Below, one piece after another: positions 11,376 through 23,300 of a stretch of 64,000 nt of DNA. A program made the position numbers and the translations under genes. This DNA comes from Delphinus delphis. Lineage: Eukaryota; Chordata; Mammalia; Artiodactyla; Delphinidae. The number at the start of each line of letters is the position of its first letter. Positions within the stretch are counted from its first letter, which is position 1. The stretch is from NCBI RefSeq assembly GCF_949987515.2, contig NC_082686.1:49825559-49889558 (forward strand). Direction: 5' to 3'. The notes under the pieces were generated by a model, which saw only the letters and a program-made list of their open reading frames with translations, was not told where the DNA came from and searched no databases.

Positions 11376-13200
11376 ATCCAGAAATGTTTTTTATTTGATA
11401 AAAGCATACAAGTTTGTTCCAAAAATAATTTTTGTATATTTTTATCTTTGGTTTGTAAGAGGGATCGTGTTTCTCTACGTTCCACGCACAATTTAAATAC
11501 CGATTTTATATATCAACTAACTCTATGTCGGTGTTGAGAGAACAGAGGATTGAGTGGGTCTCTCCAGAGTTTATGTTTCCTATATTGGGAACTGCTTCTG
11601 AAGTAAACTGGGCAGAGAGGGCCAGGTGTCAAATACCTCATTCAAAGACTCTTCAGAGCTTTGGAAAACCAGACAAAAGCCTAGCTAGAAATGGACCGAC
11701 TGCTTGAGACGTTTCTAAATCTTTTGAACATTCAGAATTTACCCAGGATTTGGAGAGGATCCATGATTATATTGCTGGGTATGGGATACTATCTACTTCT
11801 AATGAAAGAGGACAAAAAAACATTACTTATTTGGGTCATTAAGAACCAGGGATTTGGATGAGGGAAACTGACACAAAAGTGCTTCCTGAGACAGATGCCA
11901 AGTTCTGGCAAATTTTACAGGAGCGAGGTTTCATTTGCAACTGTTTTCATTAAACAGCAAGAGACTTTGAGTCATGGTACAGGGTAATTCTGAGATAAAT
12001 GACTTAAGAGAGCATGATACGTAAATGTAAAATGGGTTGGCTCATTGACTCAATCATTGTATAAACCAAGTTCCCTTTGTGTTGTTTAGTACAATGACTG
12101 ACTCGAAAAACCAATACTCCCACCAAGCTGCAGTCCTTGAGTTTTTAGTTAACATGTTAAATCTTCCTACTCTGCTGTTTTTACTACTGGCTTCCCTACT
12201 GAGTCCCCACAGAAACGTTGGTTGAATATCCAGCTATGCCTGGGGCAAGACGTTGATTACCGAACAGTCAGAAGCAAAATAAACTGTCTGCAGATATATC
12301 AGAGAACAAAAATATTGGCTTTGGAACAATGGAGAAAAATTGTAATTAGGCTTTTTCTTCCCCACTTGCAAGCTAGGCTGTACCCTACATTATTTATTGT
12401 GTATCGTTGTCCATTGGTCTTTTGGCGTATCACAATGCTTTCTACATTTGATAGAATGGCAATAAAAGGGCAAACTTATTTATTACTTTTGTCTCTTAAT
12501 TGAATGTCAGTCATTTTCCATTCAAAAAGAAATGGCTTTCTTTGTCATTGAGAACTTCACCGATCTTTTCCTATTCTGCTCTAATATTTTAGTACATACA
12601 TTTCCTTTAATTTTACTATTTATAGAGTCGTTATAAATCAAACCAACTGCAGCGTAACAGGAAATGGTTGCCATTTTCTATCTCAAAGACTCATTCATAA
12701 TTTCCCAATTACATGTAGTTTAAATACATAGCATCCAATCTGCAGTCTTTGAAATGGTGCCAAATTCCATCTGCTTTCCTGAATATTATTATAGTTATTT
12801 CTGAGCATGACATGAGAGAGGGCTTCTAAGAATTCTAACTTGAACACAAACCTCTCTTCTCCATAGAACCTTACTGTTAATCTTGCTTTTCTGTTCAATA
12901 ACCCTCTCTTACATAAAAGCACAGTTTTATTGATTTCCCTATCTGGCTGCTTACTGACCTCCACTAACAATCTATCAGCATTTCTTTTCCATTCAGACAA
13001 GGATGAGCCGATACCTCTTTCAAAATTCATAAAAATTTGATTCTGAGGAAATGCCAACAAAATTGCCAAATTTTTATTGGCATAACACTTAATCTTTTGA
13101 TGCAATTAGGTTATATCTCAAAATTTTACCCAGAAATATGAAGAATTTAAATTACACTTGGAGACAGTAAATCCATTGCTACATACAGTATCACTAGTAA
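11376..13200. other. Unassigned sequence
   Basis: No repeat or gene identified with confidence. It contains the longest open frame outside L1 elements (minus strand, 12695-13105, 136 codons), which shows no domain, signal peptide or membrane segment that I recognise. It is best treated as chance. Confidence 0.45.
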
Positions 13201-13625
13201 ATTATCTTTATTTATTTATCTTTTAATATCTTTATTGGAGTATAATTGCTTTACAATGTTGTGTTAGTTTCGGCTGTACAACAAAGTAAATCAGCTATAC
13301 ATATACATACATCCCCATATACCTACCCTCTTGGATCTCCTTCCCACCCTCCCTATTCCACCCCTCTGGGTAGTCACAAAGCACCAAGCTGATCTCCCTG
13401 TGCTATGCAGATGTTTCCCACTAGCTATTTTACATTTGGTAGTGTATATATGTCCATGTCACTCTCACTTCGTCCCAGCTTACCCTTCCCCCACTCCGTG
13501 TCCTCAAGTGCATTCTCTATGTCTGCATCTTTATTCCTGTCCTGTCCCTAGGTTCTTCAGAACTTTTTTTTTTTAGATTCTATATATATGTGTTATCATA
13601 CGGTATTTGTTTTTCTCTTTCTGAC

Positions 13626-16600
13626 TTATACGTCACTCTGTATGACAGACTCTAGGTCCATCCACCTCACTACAAATAACTCAATTTTGTTTCTTTTTAT
13701 GGCTGAGTAATATTCCATTGTATATATGTGCCACATCTTCTTTATCCATTCATCTGTCGATGGACACTTAGGTTGCTTCCATGTCCTGGCTATTGTAAAT
13801 AGAGCTGCAATGAACATTTTGGTACATGACTCGTTTTGAATTATGGTTTTCTCAGGGTATATGCCCAGTAGTGGGACTGCTGGGTCATATGGTAGTTCTA
13901 TTTTTAGTTTTTTAAGGAACCTCCATACTGTTCTCCATAGTGGCTGTACCAATTTACATTCCCACCAGCAGTGCAAGAGTGTTCCCTTTTCTCCACACCC
14001 TCTCCAGCATTTATTGTTTGTAGATTTTTTGATGATGGCCATTCTGACTGGTGTGAGATGATACTTCATTGTGGTTTTGATTTGCATTTCTCTAATGATT
14101 AGTGATGTTGAGCATTCTTTCATGTGTTTGTTAGCAGTCTGTATATCTTCTTTGGAGAAATGTCTGTTTAGATCTTCTGCCCATTTTTGGATGGGGTTGT
14201 TTGTTTTTTGATATTGAGCTGCATGAGCTGCTTGTAAATTTTGGAGATTAATCCTTTGTCAGTTGCTTCGTTTGCATATATTTTCTCCCATTCTGAGGGT
14301 TGTCTTTTGTCTTATTTATGGTTTCCTTTGATGTACAAAAGCGTTTAAGTTTCATTAGGTCCCATTTGTTTATTTTTGTTTTTATTTCCATTTCTCTAGG
14401 AGGTGGGTCAAAAGGGATCTTGCTGTGATTAATGCAAAGAGTGTTCCTCCTATGATTTCCTCTAAGAGTTTTTCAGTGTCTGTCCTTACATTCAGGTCTT
14501 TAATACATTTTGTGTTTATTTTTGTGTATGGTATTAGGAAGTGTTCTAATTTCATTCTTTCACATGTAGCTGCCCAATTTTCCCAGCACCACTTTTTGAA
14601 GAGGCTGTCTTTTCTCTATTGTATATTCTTGCCTTCTCTATCAAAGATAAGGTGAGCATTTGTGTGTGGCTTTATCTCTGGGCTTTCTTTTCTTTCCATT
14701 GATTTTGATTTCTGTTTTTGTGCCAGTACCATACTGTTTTGATTATTGTAGCTTTGTAGTATAGTCTGAAGTCAGGGAGCCTGATTCCTCCAGCTCCAGT
14801 TTTCTTTCTCAAGATTGCTTTGGGTATTCGGGGTATCTTGAGTTTCCGTTCAAATTGTGAAACTTTTTGTTCTAGTTCTGTGAAAAATGCCATTGGTAGT
14901 TTGTTAGGTATTGCATTGAATCTGTAGACTGCTTTGGGTAGTATAGTCATTTTCACAATGTTGATTCTTCCAATACAAGAACATAGTATATCTTTCCATC
15001 TGTTTGTATCATCTTTAATTTCTTTCATCAGTGTCTTATAGTTTTCTGCATACATGTCTTTTGTCTCCTTAGGTAGGTTTATTTCTAGATATTTTATTCT
15101 TTTTGTTGCAGTGGTAAATAGGAGTGTTTCCTTAATTTCTCTTTCAGATTTTTCATCATTAGTGTATAAGAATGAAAGGGATTTCTCTGCATTAATTTTG
15201 TATCCTGCTACTTTGCCAAATTCATTGATTAGCTCTAGTCGTTTTCTGGTAGCATCTTTAGGGTTCTCTATGTATGGTATCATGTAATGTGCAAACAGTG
15301 ACAGTTTTACTTCTTCTTTTCCAATTTGGATTCCTTTTATTTCTTTTTCTTCTCTGATTGCTGTGGCTAATACTTCCAAAACTATGTTGAATAATAGTGG
15401 TGAGAGTGGGCAACCTTGTCTTGTTCTTGATTTTAGAGGAAATGCTTTCAGTTTTTCACCATTGAGAACGATGTAGGCTGTGGGTTTGTCAAAATGGCAT
15501 TTATTGTGTTGAGGTAAGTTCCCTCTGTGCCTACTTTCTGGAGAGTTTTTTTCTCTCTCAAATGGGTGTTGAATTTGTCAAAAGCTGTTTCTGCATCTGT
15601 TGAGATGATCATATGGTTTTTATCCTTCAGTTTGTTAATATGGTGTATCACATTGATTGATTTGCGTATATTGAAGAATCCTTGCATTCCTGGAATAAAC
15701 CCCACTTGATCATGGTGTATGATCCTTTTAATGTGCTGTTGGATTCTATTTGGTAATATTTTGTTGAGGATTTTTGCATCTATGTTCATCAGTGATATTG
15801 GCCTGTAGTTTGATTTTTTTTGTGACATCTTTATCTGGTTTTGGTATCAGGGTGATGGTGCCCTTGTAGAATGAGTTTGGAAGTGTTCCTCCCTCTGCTG
15901 TATTTTGGAAGATTTTGAGATGGATAGGTGTCAGTTCTTCTCTAAATGTTCGATAGAATTTGCCTGTGGAGCCATCTGGTCCTGAGCTTGTTTGTTGGAA
16001 GACTTTTAATCACAGTCTCAGTGCTTGTGATTCGTCTGTTTATATTTTCTATTTCTTCCTGGTTCAGTATCAGAAGGTTGTGCTTTTCTATGAATTTGTC
16101 CATTACTTCCAGGTTGTCCATTTTATGGGCATATAGTTGCTTGCAGTAATCCCTCATGATTTTTTCTATTTCTGCCATATCAGTTGTTACTTCTCTTTTC
16201 TCATTCCTAATTCTGTTCATTAAAGTCTTCTCCCTTTTTTTGTTGATGACTTTGGCTAGTGGTTTATCAATTTTGTTTATCTCTCAAAGAACCAGCTCTT
16301 AGTTTTATTGATCTTTGCTATCCTTTCCTTCATTTCTTTTTCATTTATTTTTGTTCTGATCTTTATGATTTCCTTCCTTCTGCTAACTTTGGGGTTTTCT
16401 TTTGTTCTTCTTTCTCTAATTGCTTTAGATGTAATGTTAGGTTTGTTTATTTGAGATTTTTCTTGTTTCTTGAGGTAGGATTATATTGCTATAAACTTCC
16501 CTCTTAGAACTGGTTTTCTGCACCCCATAGGTTTTGGCTGGTGGTGTTTTCATTGTCTTTTGTTTCTAGGTAGTTTCTGATTTCCTCTTTGATTTCTTCA

Positions 16601-17394
16601 GTGAAGTCTTGCTTATTTAGTAGCGTATTGTTTAGCCTCCACGTGTTTATATTTTTATAGGTTTTTTTCCTGTAATTGATATCTAGTCTCATAGCGTTGT
16701 GGTCAGAAAAGATACTTGATACGATTTCAATTTCCTTAAATTTACCAAGGCTTGATTTGTGACCCAAGATATGATCTATCCTGGAGAATGTTCCATAAGC
16801 ACTTGAGAAGAAAGTGTATTCTGTTGTCTGTGGATGGAATGTCTTATAAATATCAATTAAGTCCATCTTGTTTATTGTATCATTTAAAGCTTGTGTTTCC
16901 TTATTTATTTTCATTTTGGATGATCTGTCTCTTTGTGAAAGTGGGGTGTTAAAGTCCACTACTATTATTGTGTTAGTGTCGATTTCCACTTTTATGGCTG
17001 TTAGCATATGCCTTATGTATTGAGGGGCTCCTAAGTTGGGTGCATAAATATTTCAATTGTTATATCTTCTTCTTGGATTGATCCCTTGATCATTATGTAG
17101 TGTCCTACTTTGTCTCTTGTAATAGTCTTTATTTTAAAGTCTCTTTTGTCTGATATGAGAATTGCTACTCCAGCTTTCTTTTGATTTCCATTTGCATGGA
17201 ATATGTTTTTCCATCCCTTCACTTTCAGTCTGTATGTGTCCTTAGGTCTGAAGGTTGTCTCTTGTAGACAGCATATATATGGGTCTTGTTTTTGTATCCA
17301 CTCAGCCAGTCTGTGTCTTTTAGTTGGAGCATTTAATCATTTACATTTAAGGTAATTATCGATATGTATGTTCTGTATTACCATTTTCTTAATT
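13626..17394 (-). pseudogene. L1 ORF2 (endonuclease-reverse transcriptase), inactivated
   Basis: About 3.77 kb, matching the usual ORF2 length of around 1,250-1,280 codons. The start is chosen at the ATG whose complement lies at 17392-17394, just after the ORF1 stop. Domains in order on the minus strand are as follows. First comes the AP-like endonuclease (17222-16504), with DHILGHKSSL and the SDH motif intact but the GDFN loop reading VDFN. Next is the linker, then the reverse transcriptase (about 16220-14672), with [20 protein letters not shown] and [16 protein letters not shown] fingers. Last is the cysteine-rich C-terminus (14123-13626), with the C-x3-C-x7-H-x4-C motif intact. The catalytic FADD reads FAHY at about 15287-15298. 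The frame is broken into at least six pieces. The family cleaves target DNA and primes reverse transcription there; this copy cannot. Confidence 0.95.
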
Positions 17395-17452
17395 GGCTTG
17401 GGTTTGTTTTTGTTGGTCTTTTCTTTCTCTTGTGTTTCCTGCCTAGAGAAGT

Positions 17453-18313
17453 TCCTTTAGCATTTGTTGTAAAGCTGGCTTGGTGGTGCTGAATTCTCTT
17501 AGCTTTTGCTTGTTTTTAAAGGTTTTAATTTCTCTGTTTAATCTGAATGAGATCCTTGCTAGGTAGAGCCATCTTGGTTGTAGGTTTTTCCCTGTCATCA
17601 CTTTAAATATGTCCTGCCACTCCCTTCTGGCTTGCAGAGTGTCTGTTGACGGATCAGCTGTTATCCTTATTGGGATTCCCTTGTATGTTATTTGTTGCTT
17701 TTCCCTTGCTGCTTTTAATAGTTTTTTTTTGTATCTAATTTTTGATAGTTAGATTAATATGTGTCTTGGCATGTTTTTCCTTGGGTTTATCCTGTATGGG
17801 ACTCTCTGTGCTTCCTGGACTGGATTGACTATTTCCTTTCCCATATTAGTGAAATTTTCAACTATAATCTCTTCAAATATTTTCTCAGACCCTTTCTATT
17901 TCTCTTCTTCTTCTGGGACTCTTATAATTCGAATGTTGGTGCATTTAATGTTGTCCCAGAAGTCTCTGAGAGTGTCCTCAATTTTTTTCATTCTTTTTTC
18001 TTTATTCTGCTATGCGGTAGTTATTTCCACTATTTTATCTTCCAGGTCACTTATCCATTCTTCTGCCTCAGTTATTCTTCCATTGATTCCTTCTAGAGAA
18101 TTTTTAATTTCATTTATTGTGTTGTTCATCATGTTTGCTCTTTAGTTCTTCTAGTTCCTTGTTAAACCTTTCTTGTATTTTCTCCATTCTGGTTCTAAGA
18201 TTTTGGATCATCTTTACTATCATTACTCTGAATTCTTTTGCAGGTAGACTGCCTATTTCCTCTTCATTTGTTTGGTCTGGTGAGTTTTTACCATGCTCCT
18301 TCATTTGTTGCAT
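17453..18313 (-). pseudogene. L1 ORF1 (RNA-binding chaperone), inactivated
   Basis: The open N-terminal part at 18313-18110 starts MQQMKEHGKNSPDQ. It enters a charged, coiled-coil-like stretch (MEKIQERFNKELEELKSK). The frame then shifts. The downstream sequence still shows ORF1 features in other frames: a trimerisation/RRM-like part around 18000-17800, and a C-terminal domain ending near ctagagaagttcc (complement of the stop at 17453-17455). Length is about 860 bp. ORF1p normally coats L1 RNA as trimers. This copy has stops and frame changes after the first 67 codons. ORF2 starts about 60 bp downstream, the usual L1 spacing. Confidence 0.88.
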
Positions 18314-20312
18314 ATTTCTCTATCTTCCCATTTTGCTTAACTTACTATGTTTGTGGTCTCCTTCTCACATGCCGCAGGTTTTGTAGTTCCCGTTGTTTTT
18401 GGTGTCTGCCCTCTGTGGGTAAGTTTAGTTCATTGGCTTGTGCAGGCTTTCTGGTGGAGGGGACTGGTTCCTGTGCTGGTGGGTGTGGCTAGATCTTTTC
18501 TTTCTGGTGGGGAGGACTGTGTCTGTTGGTGTGTTTTAGCGTGTCTGTGAACTTAGTATGATTTTAGGCAGCCTCTCTGCTAATGCTTGAAGTTGTGTTC
18601 CTGTCTTGCTAGTTGTTTGGCATGGGGTGTCTAGCACTGGAGCTTGCTGTCCATTGGGTGGAGCTGGGTCTTAACATTGAGATGGAGATCTCTGGGAGAG
18701 CTCTCGCTGATTGATATTACATGGGGCCGGGAAGTCTCTGGCGGACCAATGTCCTGAACTCAGCTCTCCCACTTCAGAGGCTCAGGCCTGACACCAGGCC
18801 ACAGCGCCAAGACCCTGTGTGCCACACAGCTCAGAAGAAAAGGGAGAAAAGAAAATAAGAAAAAAAAGAGGGAAAGAAAGAAAGACAGAATAAAATAAGA
18901 TAAAATAATTTAAATAATAACATAAATTATTAAAATGAAAAATTAGGAAAGTCATTATAAAGAAGAGAGCATCCAAACAAATAAATATATCTACCAATAA
19001 TAACAAGAGCTAAAATCTAGACTAAGATAAACATAAAAATCAGAAACAAGCCAGTCGCAGGCACCAAACCCCAAGTTTCCCGTTGCTCCCAAAGTCCACT
19101 GCCTCAGTTTTGGGTTGATTCATTGTCTATTCAGGTATTCCACAGATTCAGGGTACATCAAATTGATTGTGGGGATTTAATCCACTGGTCCTGAGACTGC
19201 GCAGAGAAATTTCCCTTTCTCTTCTTTGTTCACACAGCTCCTGGTGTTCAGGTGTCATTTTGGCCCCACCTCTGTATTGTAGGTTGCCCTCAGGCTTCTG
19301 TTCCTGCCCAGACAAGATGGGGTTAAAGCAGCGGCTGACTAGGGGGCTCTGGCTCACTCAGGCCTTTGGGAGGTAGGGGTATGGTAGCTATAATTGGAAT
19401 AGGGGGTGAGCCTGCAGCTGCAGAGGCCAGCGTGACACTGCAACAGTCTGACGCACGCCGTGTATTCTCCTGGGGAAGTTGTCCCTGGATCACAGGACCC
19501 TGGCAGTGGCGGGCTGCACAGGCTCCTGGGGGGCATGGGAGGTGTGTGGATAGTGACCTGTGCTTGCATACTGGCTTCTCGGTGGCTGCAGCAGCAGCCT
19601 TAGCATTTCATTCCCGTCTCTGGTGTCCGCGCTGATAGCTGCGTCTCATGCCCATCTCTGGAGCTTGTTTAGGCGGTGCTCTGAATCCCCTCTCCTTGTG
19701 CACCCCAAAACAATGGTCTCTTGCCTCTTAGGCAGTTCCAGACTTGTTCCCTGACTCCCTCCCAGCTAGCTGTGGTGCACTAGCCCCCTTCAGGCTGTGT
19801 TCACGCAGCTAACCACAGTCCTATTTCTGGGATCTGACCTCTGAAGCCAGAGCCTCAGCTCCCAGACCCCGCCCGCCCCAGCGGGTGAGCAGACAAGCCT
19901 CTCAGGCTGTTGCGTGCTGGTCTGCACCAATCCTCTGTGTGGGAATCTCTCCCCTTTGCCTTCTGCACCCCTGTTGCTGCGCTCTCCTCCGTGGCTCTGA
20001 ATCTTCCCCCCCGCCCACCCCTGTCTCCACCAGTGAAGGGGCTTCCTAGTGTGTGGAAACTTTTCCTCCTTCACAGCTCCCTCCCCGGGGTGCAGGTCCC
20101 ATCCCTATTCTTTTGCCTCTGTTTTTTCTTTTTTCTTTTGTGCTACCCACGTACGTGGGGATTTTCTTGCCCTTTCGGAAGTCTGAGGTCTTCTGCCAGC
20201 GTTCAGTAGGTGTTCTGTCGAAGTTGTTCCACATGTAGATGTATTTTTGATGTATTTGTGGGGAGGAAGGTGATCTCCACATCTTACTCCTCTGCCATCT
20301 TGAAGGCCCCCC
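18314..20312 (-). promoter_or_regulatory. L1 5'UTR with internal promoter region
   Basis: About 2.0 kb between ORF1 and the 5' TSD. It is markedly more GC-rich than the surrounding DNA, notably at 19360-20130. It contains an A/purine-rich patch at 18836-18990 and ends with the terminal cttactcctctgccatcttg motif on the plus strand. In mammalian L1s this region carries the internal RNA polymerase II promoter; promoter activity here is inferred from position, not seen. Open frames of 60-99 codons on both strands look like chance. Confidence 0.8.
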
Positions 20313-23300
20313 TATCTTTATTTTATTATTTCAATTTTTCTTTAAGATTTCTTGGTTTCTCTCCTGATGATAGCAATGATTTTCCAGAGTACCTGTGATG
20401 TAATAATACATAATGTATGCTTGCATTTTGAAAAATAGGCATATTGGCTTGACTTTGAGAATTTAACATTCTCCTGGAAAATTATAAATATTCTAGTGCT
20501 AAAGTCTGATATCCCATAGACACACTAAACAGCTGAAACAAATGAGAAAAAAATCTTGTCTTTTATGCATTAGGGCTAAATCATAATAGATTTATTACAT
20601 AATCTCCAATGCATTCTATGTTGAATTCATAGCAAAAGCTCTGTTATTCCTTAAAAATTTGACATGAGATTTCCTGCAGAAGTACCCTGGTGTTTTCTCA
20701 TTCATTTAAAAAATTTTGTTTATTTTTTATCTGATTTTTATTAAAATGCTAAACGAAATATTAAATATTGAGAGCACATATTGACTATATGATTACTTCT
20801 ATTTTTTAGGTAAATTTTCGAAAGTTGGGCCCTTCATCTGGGTTTCTGTTATCTTTCTCCTTGGATCAATATCTTCATGTCTTCTACAAGTTGTTTGGAC
20901 TTTCCAGAACATTTTCTGTCTCTCATCTCTCTAGCAATATCAACCTCCCCTCAGAGCCCTCCACCCCAGTGCTTTCTGTGGCAGCCAAGAACTGTCTGTC
21001 CATCCGTGTTAGCAACAATTTTTAAACATGGTGCAGAATTCTCTGGGAACATTCTATATTAGTGAGAGGAGTTACACAGTAATGATTTTCCATTTCTTAG
21101 CAGTTTGGCATTGATTACAGCCAGGTATAGACCTCAGGCCAGAAACTTAATTTTGCAAGAGATATTGTAGGTTTTTTCATTGTTTATGACTTAACATTAT
21201 TTTGATTCTAAGCCCTTATCTAGCTGGCTCGTGAGATATTCAAGGTTCATTATGCTTTGGGCTTCCCTCCACCCCCAGAGATGACAGGGTTTTTTATGCA
21301 GTGCCACCTGCATTCTTGGTAGGGGCAAAGGGGGCACCCTCTGGTAATGGTTGTGTGACTACACAAGTAACTACCAATATGCCCTTTGTGCTTATCACAA
21401 CAGGCCATTTCAGATCCAGCTCCTCTCTGGACAGAGTTATTTCATGGGGCTGGGTACTCCGATGTCCATGTTACCTCTTTTTAGAAATACCACATGGGTT
21501 ATCTTTTGCTGTCTTCCTGGAGTGCTGATCTACGATCCATGTCCTCTTCTTTGCCATCCTGAACCTCTAGTCTCCACATTGCACATAAGATTTGGAAATA
21601 TTTTTGAAACTCCCTATCCCCAAGTAGTCTTTTCCTGGCCCTGGACTCTCCTATGAAACATGTTACCAGGGGGGTTCATGTGTCTGGCCAGCAACATGGA
21701 ACAGTTGGAGAGGAGGGACTCAGTGCTGTGGGGGTAGGCTTGGCTGTCCCCACAATGCCTAGGAAGGCAAGAAGTGTTAGAAGCATCTCAGGCACCTGGG
21801 AATGGGCTTGCCCAGACAAAATAAAACATGAAACAAAACAGAAACCATGCCAGGAGTTTAGATGGAAAAAAAAGATGTGGGAGAAAGTCAGACTCTCAAT
21901 GCCTGTGAGCATTGCTGAAACACCCTGATCTGGTGCCTGATTAGAAGTCTCAGGGTCACATCAGAGTCCTCTTGAGAGTAGAAGCATGATCTATGTTTAA
22001 AGTTGGGCTGACTGGCTAGTCTGAGAGATGTTGATCAGATTTGGTCTTGGCACTGGGACATGACTAGTTTTCAGAAAGGAGATCATAGATCACATTCTCA
22101 TAATTACCTGATGGTAGAGTAAGGGCTCCAAACCTTTTCTGTAAAGAAGAATGTGGTTCATATAAAGTCTGCCACCAAATTCTTGAATTGCTTCCCAGTC
22201 TCTTCTTGTGTCAAGGAACGTATTAGAGTTGACTACTTTTAATGGTTTCCATACTGACAGGCCAGATAAAACATAAGTTTACAAAATCAGATACCTAGAG
22301 TAAATTCCTCTCAAATTCAAATCCTCCAGCCCCACTCTCCCCACTTTCAGGCACCAAACTATCCCACTAGCACCTTCCAAGTCCTCCTTCCGTTTAGATC
22401 TTCTGATGTGTGCCAGTGTCTTAAACAGGCACTGGATGTCCTTTTCCAGTTATTTTAATTTGGATGACATTTGTTCTTCCTCTTTCTGGGCTAAGTTTCC
22501 TTCTAGATCTTTAATATCAATTCTATTTTTGTCTGGGCATTGACATCCTCCTGCAATGAACTCATAGGATTAGATGAATTTCTAAATCAATTTCATATGC
22601 TTAAGACAGTTAACAATTTTGTACCAAAGGTAATATTTCTCCTGTAAGACCTGAATTTTTCCATTGTGGGAAAAGAATTTGAATGTGGCATAGTGGGGTG
22701 GGATTCTTTTAATATAAGCAGAATGTCCTGGGACTTCATAATAGTTTTTTTATAGGATATTAACTTATAGGAGACAAAAAATAGTAGGAAGATAAAGAGA
22801 GAATCATGAAGGGAAAGGTAGGGGGATTTAACAAAGAGAAAGAGAGTTAAAGTACCTTAGGGAGTAGAACTTGGGAGAATTGTCCTGCTTAAAATACTCC
22901 TAAGAATCCAAGGAATGGATTAGTAAATTAGAAAATTTCTACTAATTAGAAAATTAGTAAATTTTCAGGGTCTTTTGGAGAGAAAACATGTAGGCATGGG
23001 GCTTCCTAACATCACTTAAATCAAAATCTACATATATGCATATGACTGACTCTGACAAGCTGTTAGAAATATTGTAGCTTAAAAATTTGTTTTACTATCT
23101 GATTCAGTGTCTGCTGTTTTTCTTTAATATTTGTAGGGTGATTAATTCAACACCTGACTTGCACACAGTATGAACACAATAAATGATAGCTCCTAGATGA
23201 ATTTTAAAATCATTTGATTGAATTTGAAAAAAATTGCTGATACATTTCAAAGCAATTGCTGATTCAGTACATAAAGCAGGGTAGGTCTTGCAATCAAGCA

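Larger units (their letters stand above)
13214..20312 (-). mobile_element. Near full-length L1 retrotransposon
   Basis: A complete L1 layout on the minus strand: 5'UTR (about 20312 to 18314), ORF1 (18313 to 17453), ORF2 (17394 to 13626) and 3'UTR (13625 to about 13214). The 5' end reads tcttactcctctgccatctt on the plus strand, a typical L1 5' terminus. A short TSD flanks it: tatctttattt at 13203-13213 and again from 20313. At about 7.1 kb it is full length for an artiodactyl/cetacean L1. ORF1 and ORF2 are both broken by stops and frameshifts, so it can no longer move by itself. It is moderately diverged from the plus-strand copy at 50-54 kb. Confidence 0.96.

Noticed and set aside
19148..20282. 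Open frames on both strands in a GC-rich area, resembling a CpG-island gene start
   Set aside because: The area lies within the 5'UTR of the full-length L1, which explains both the base composition and the open frames. An L1 ORF0-like gene could not be supported.
21301..21928. Cluster of open frames of 75-101 codons in a slightly GC-richer area, possible exons
   Set aside because: They overlap on both strands and in different frames. I could not support splice-bounded exons or any protein family.
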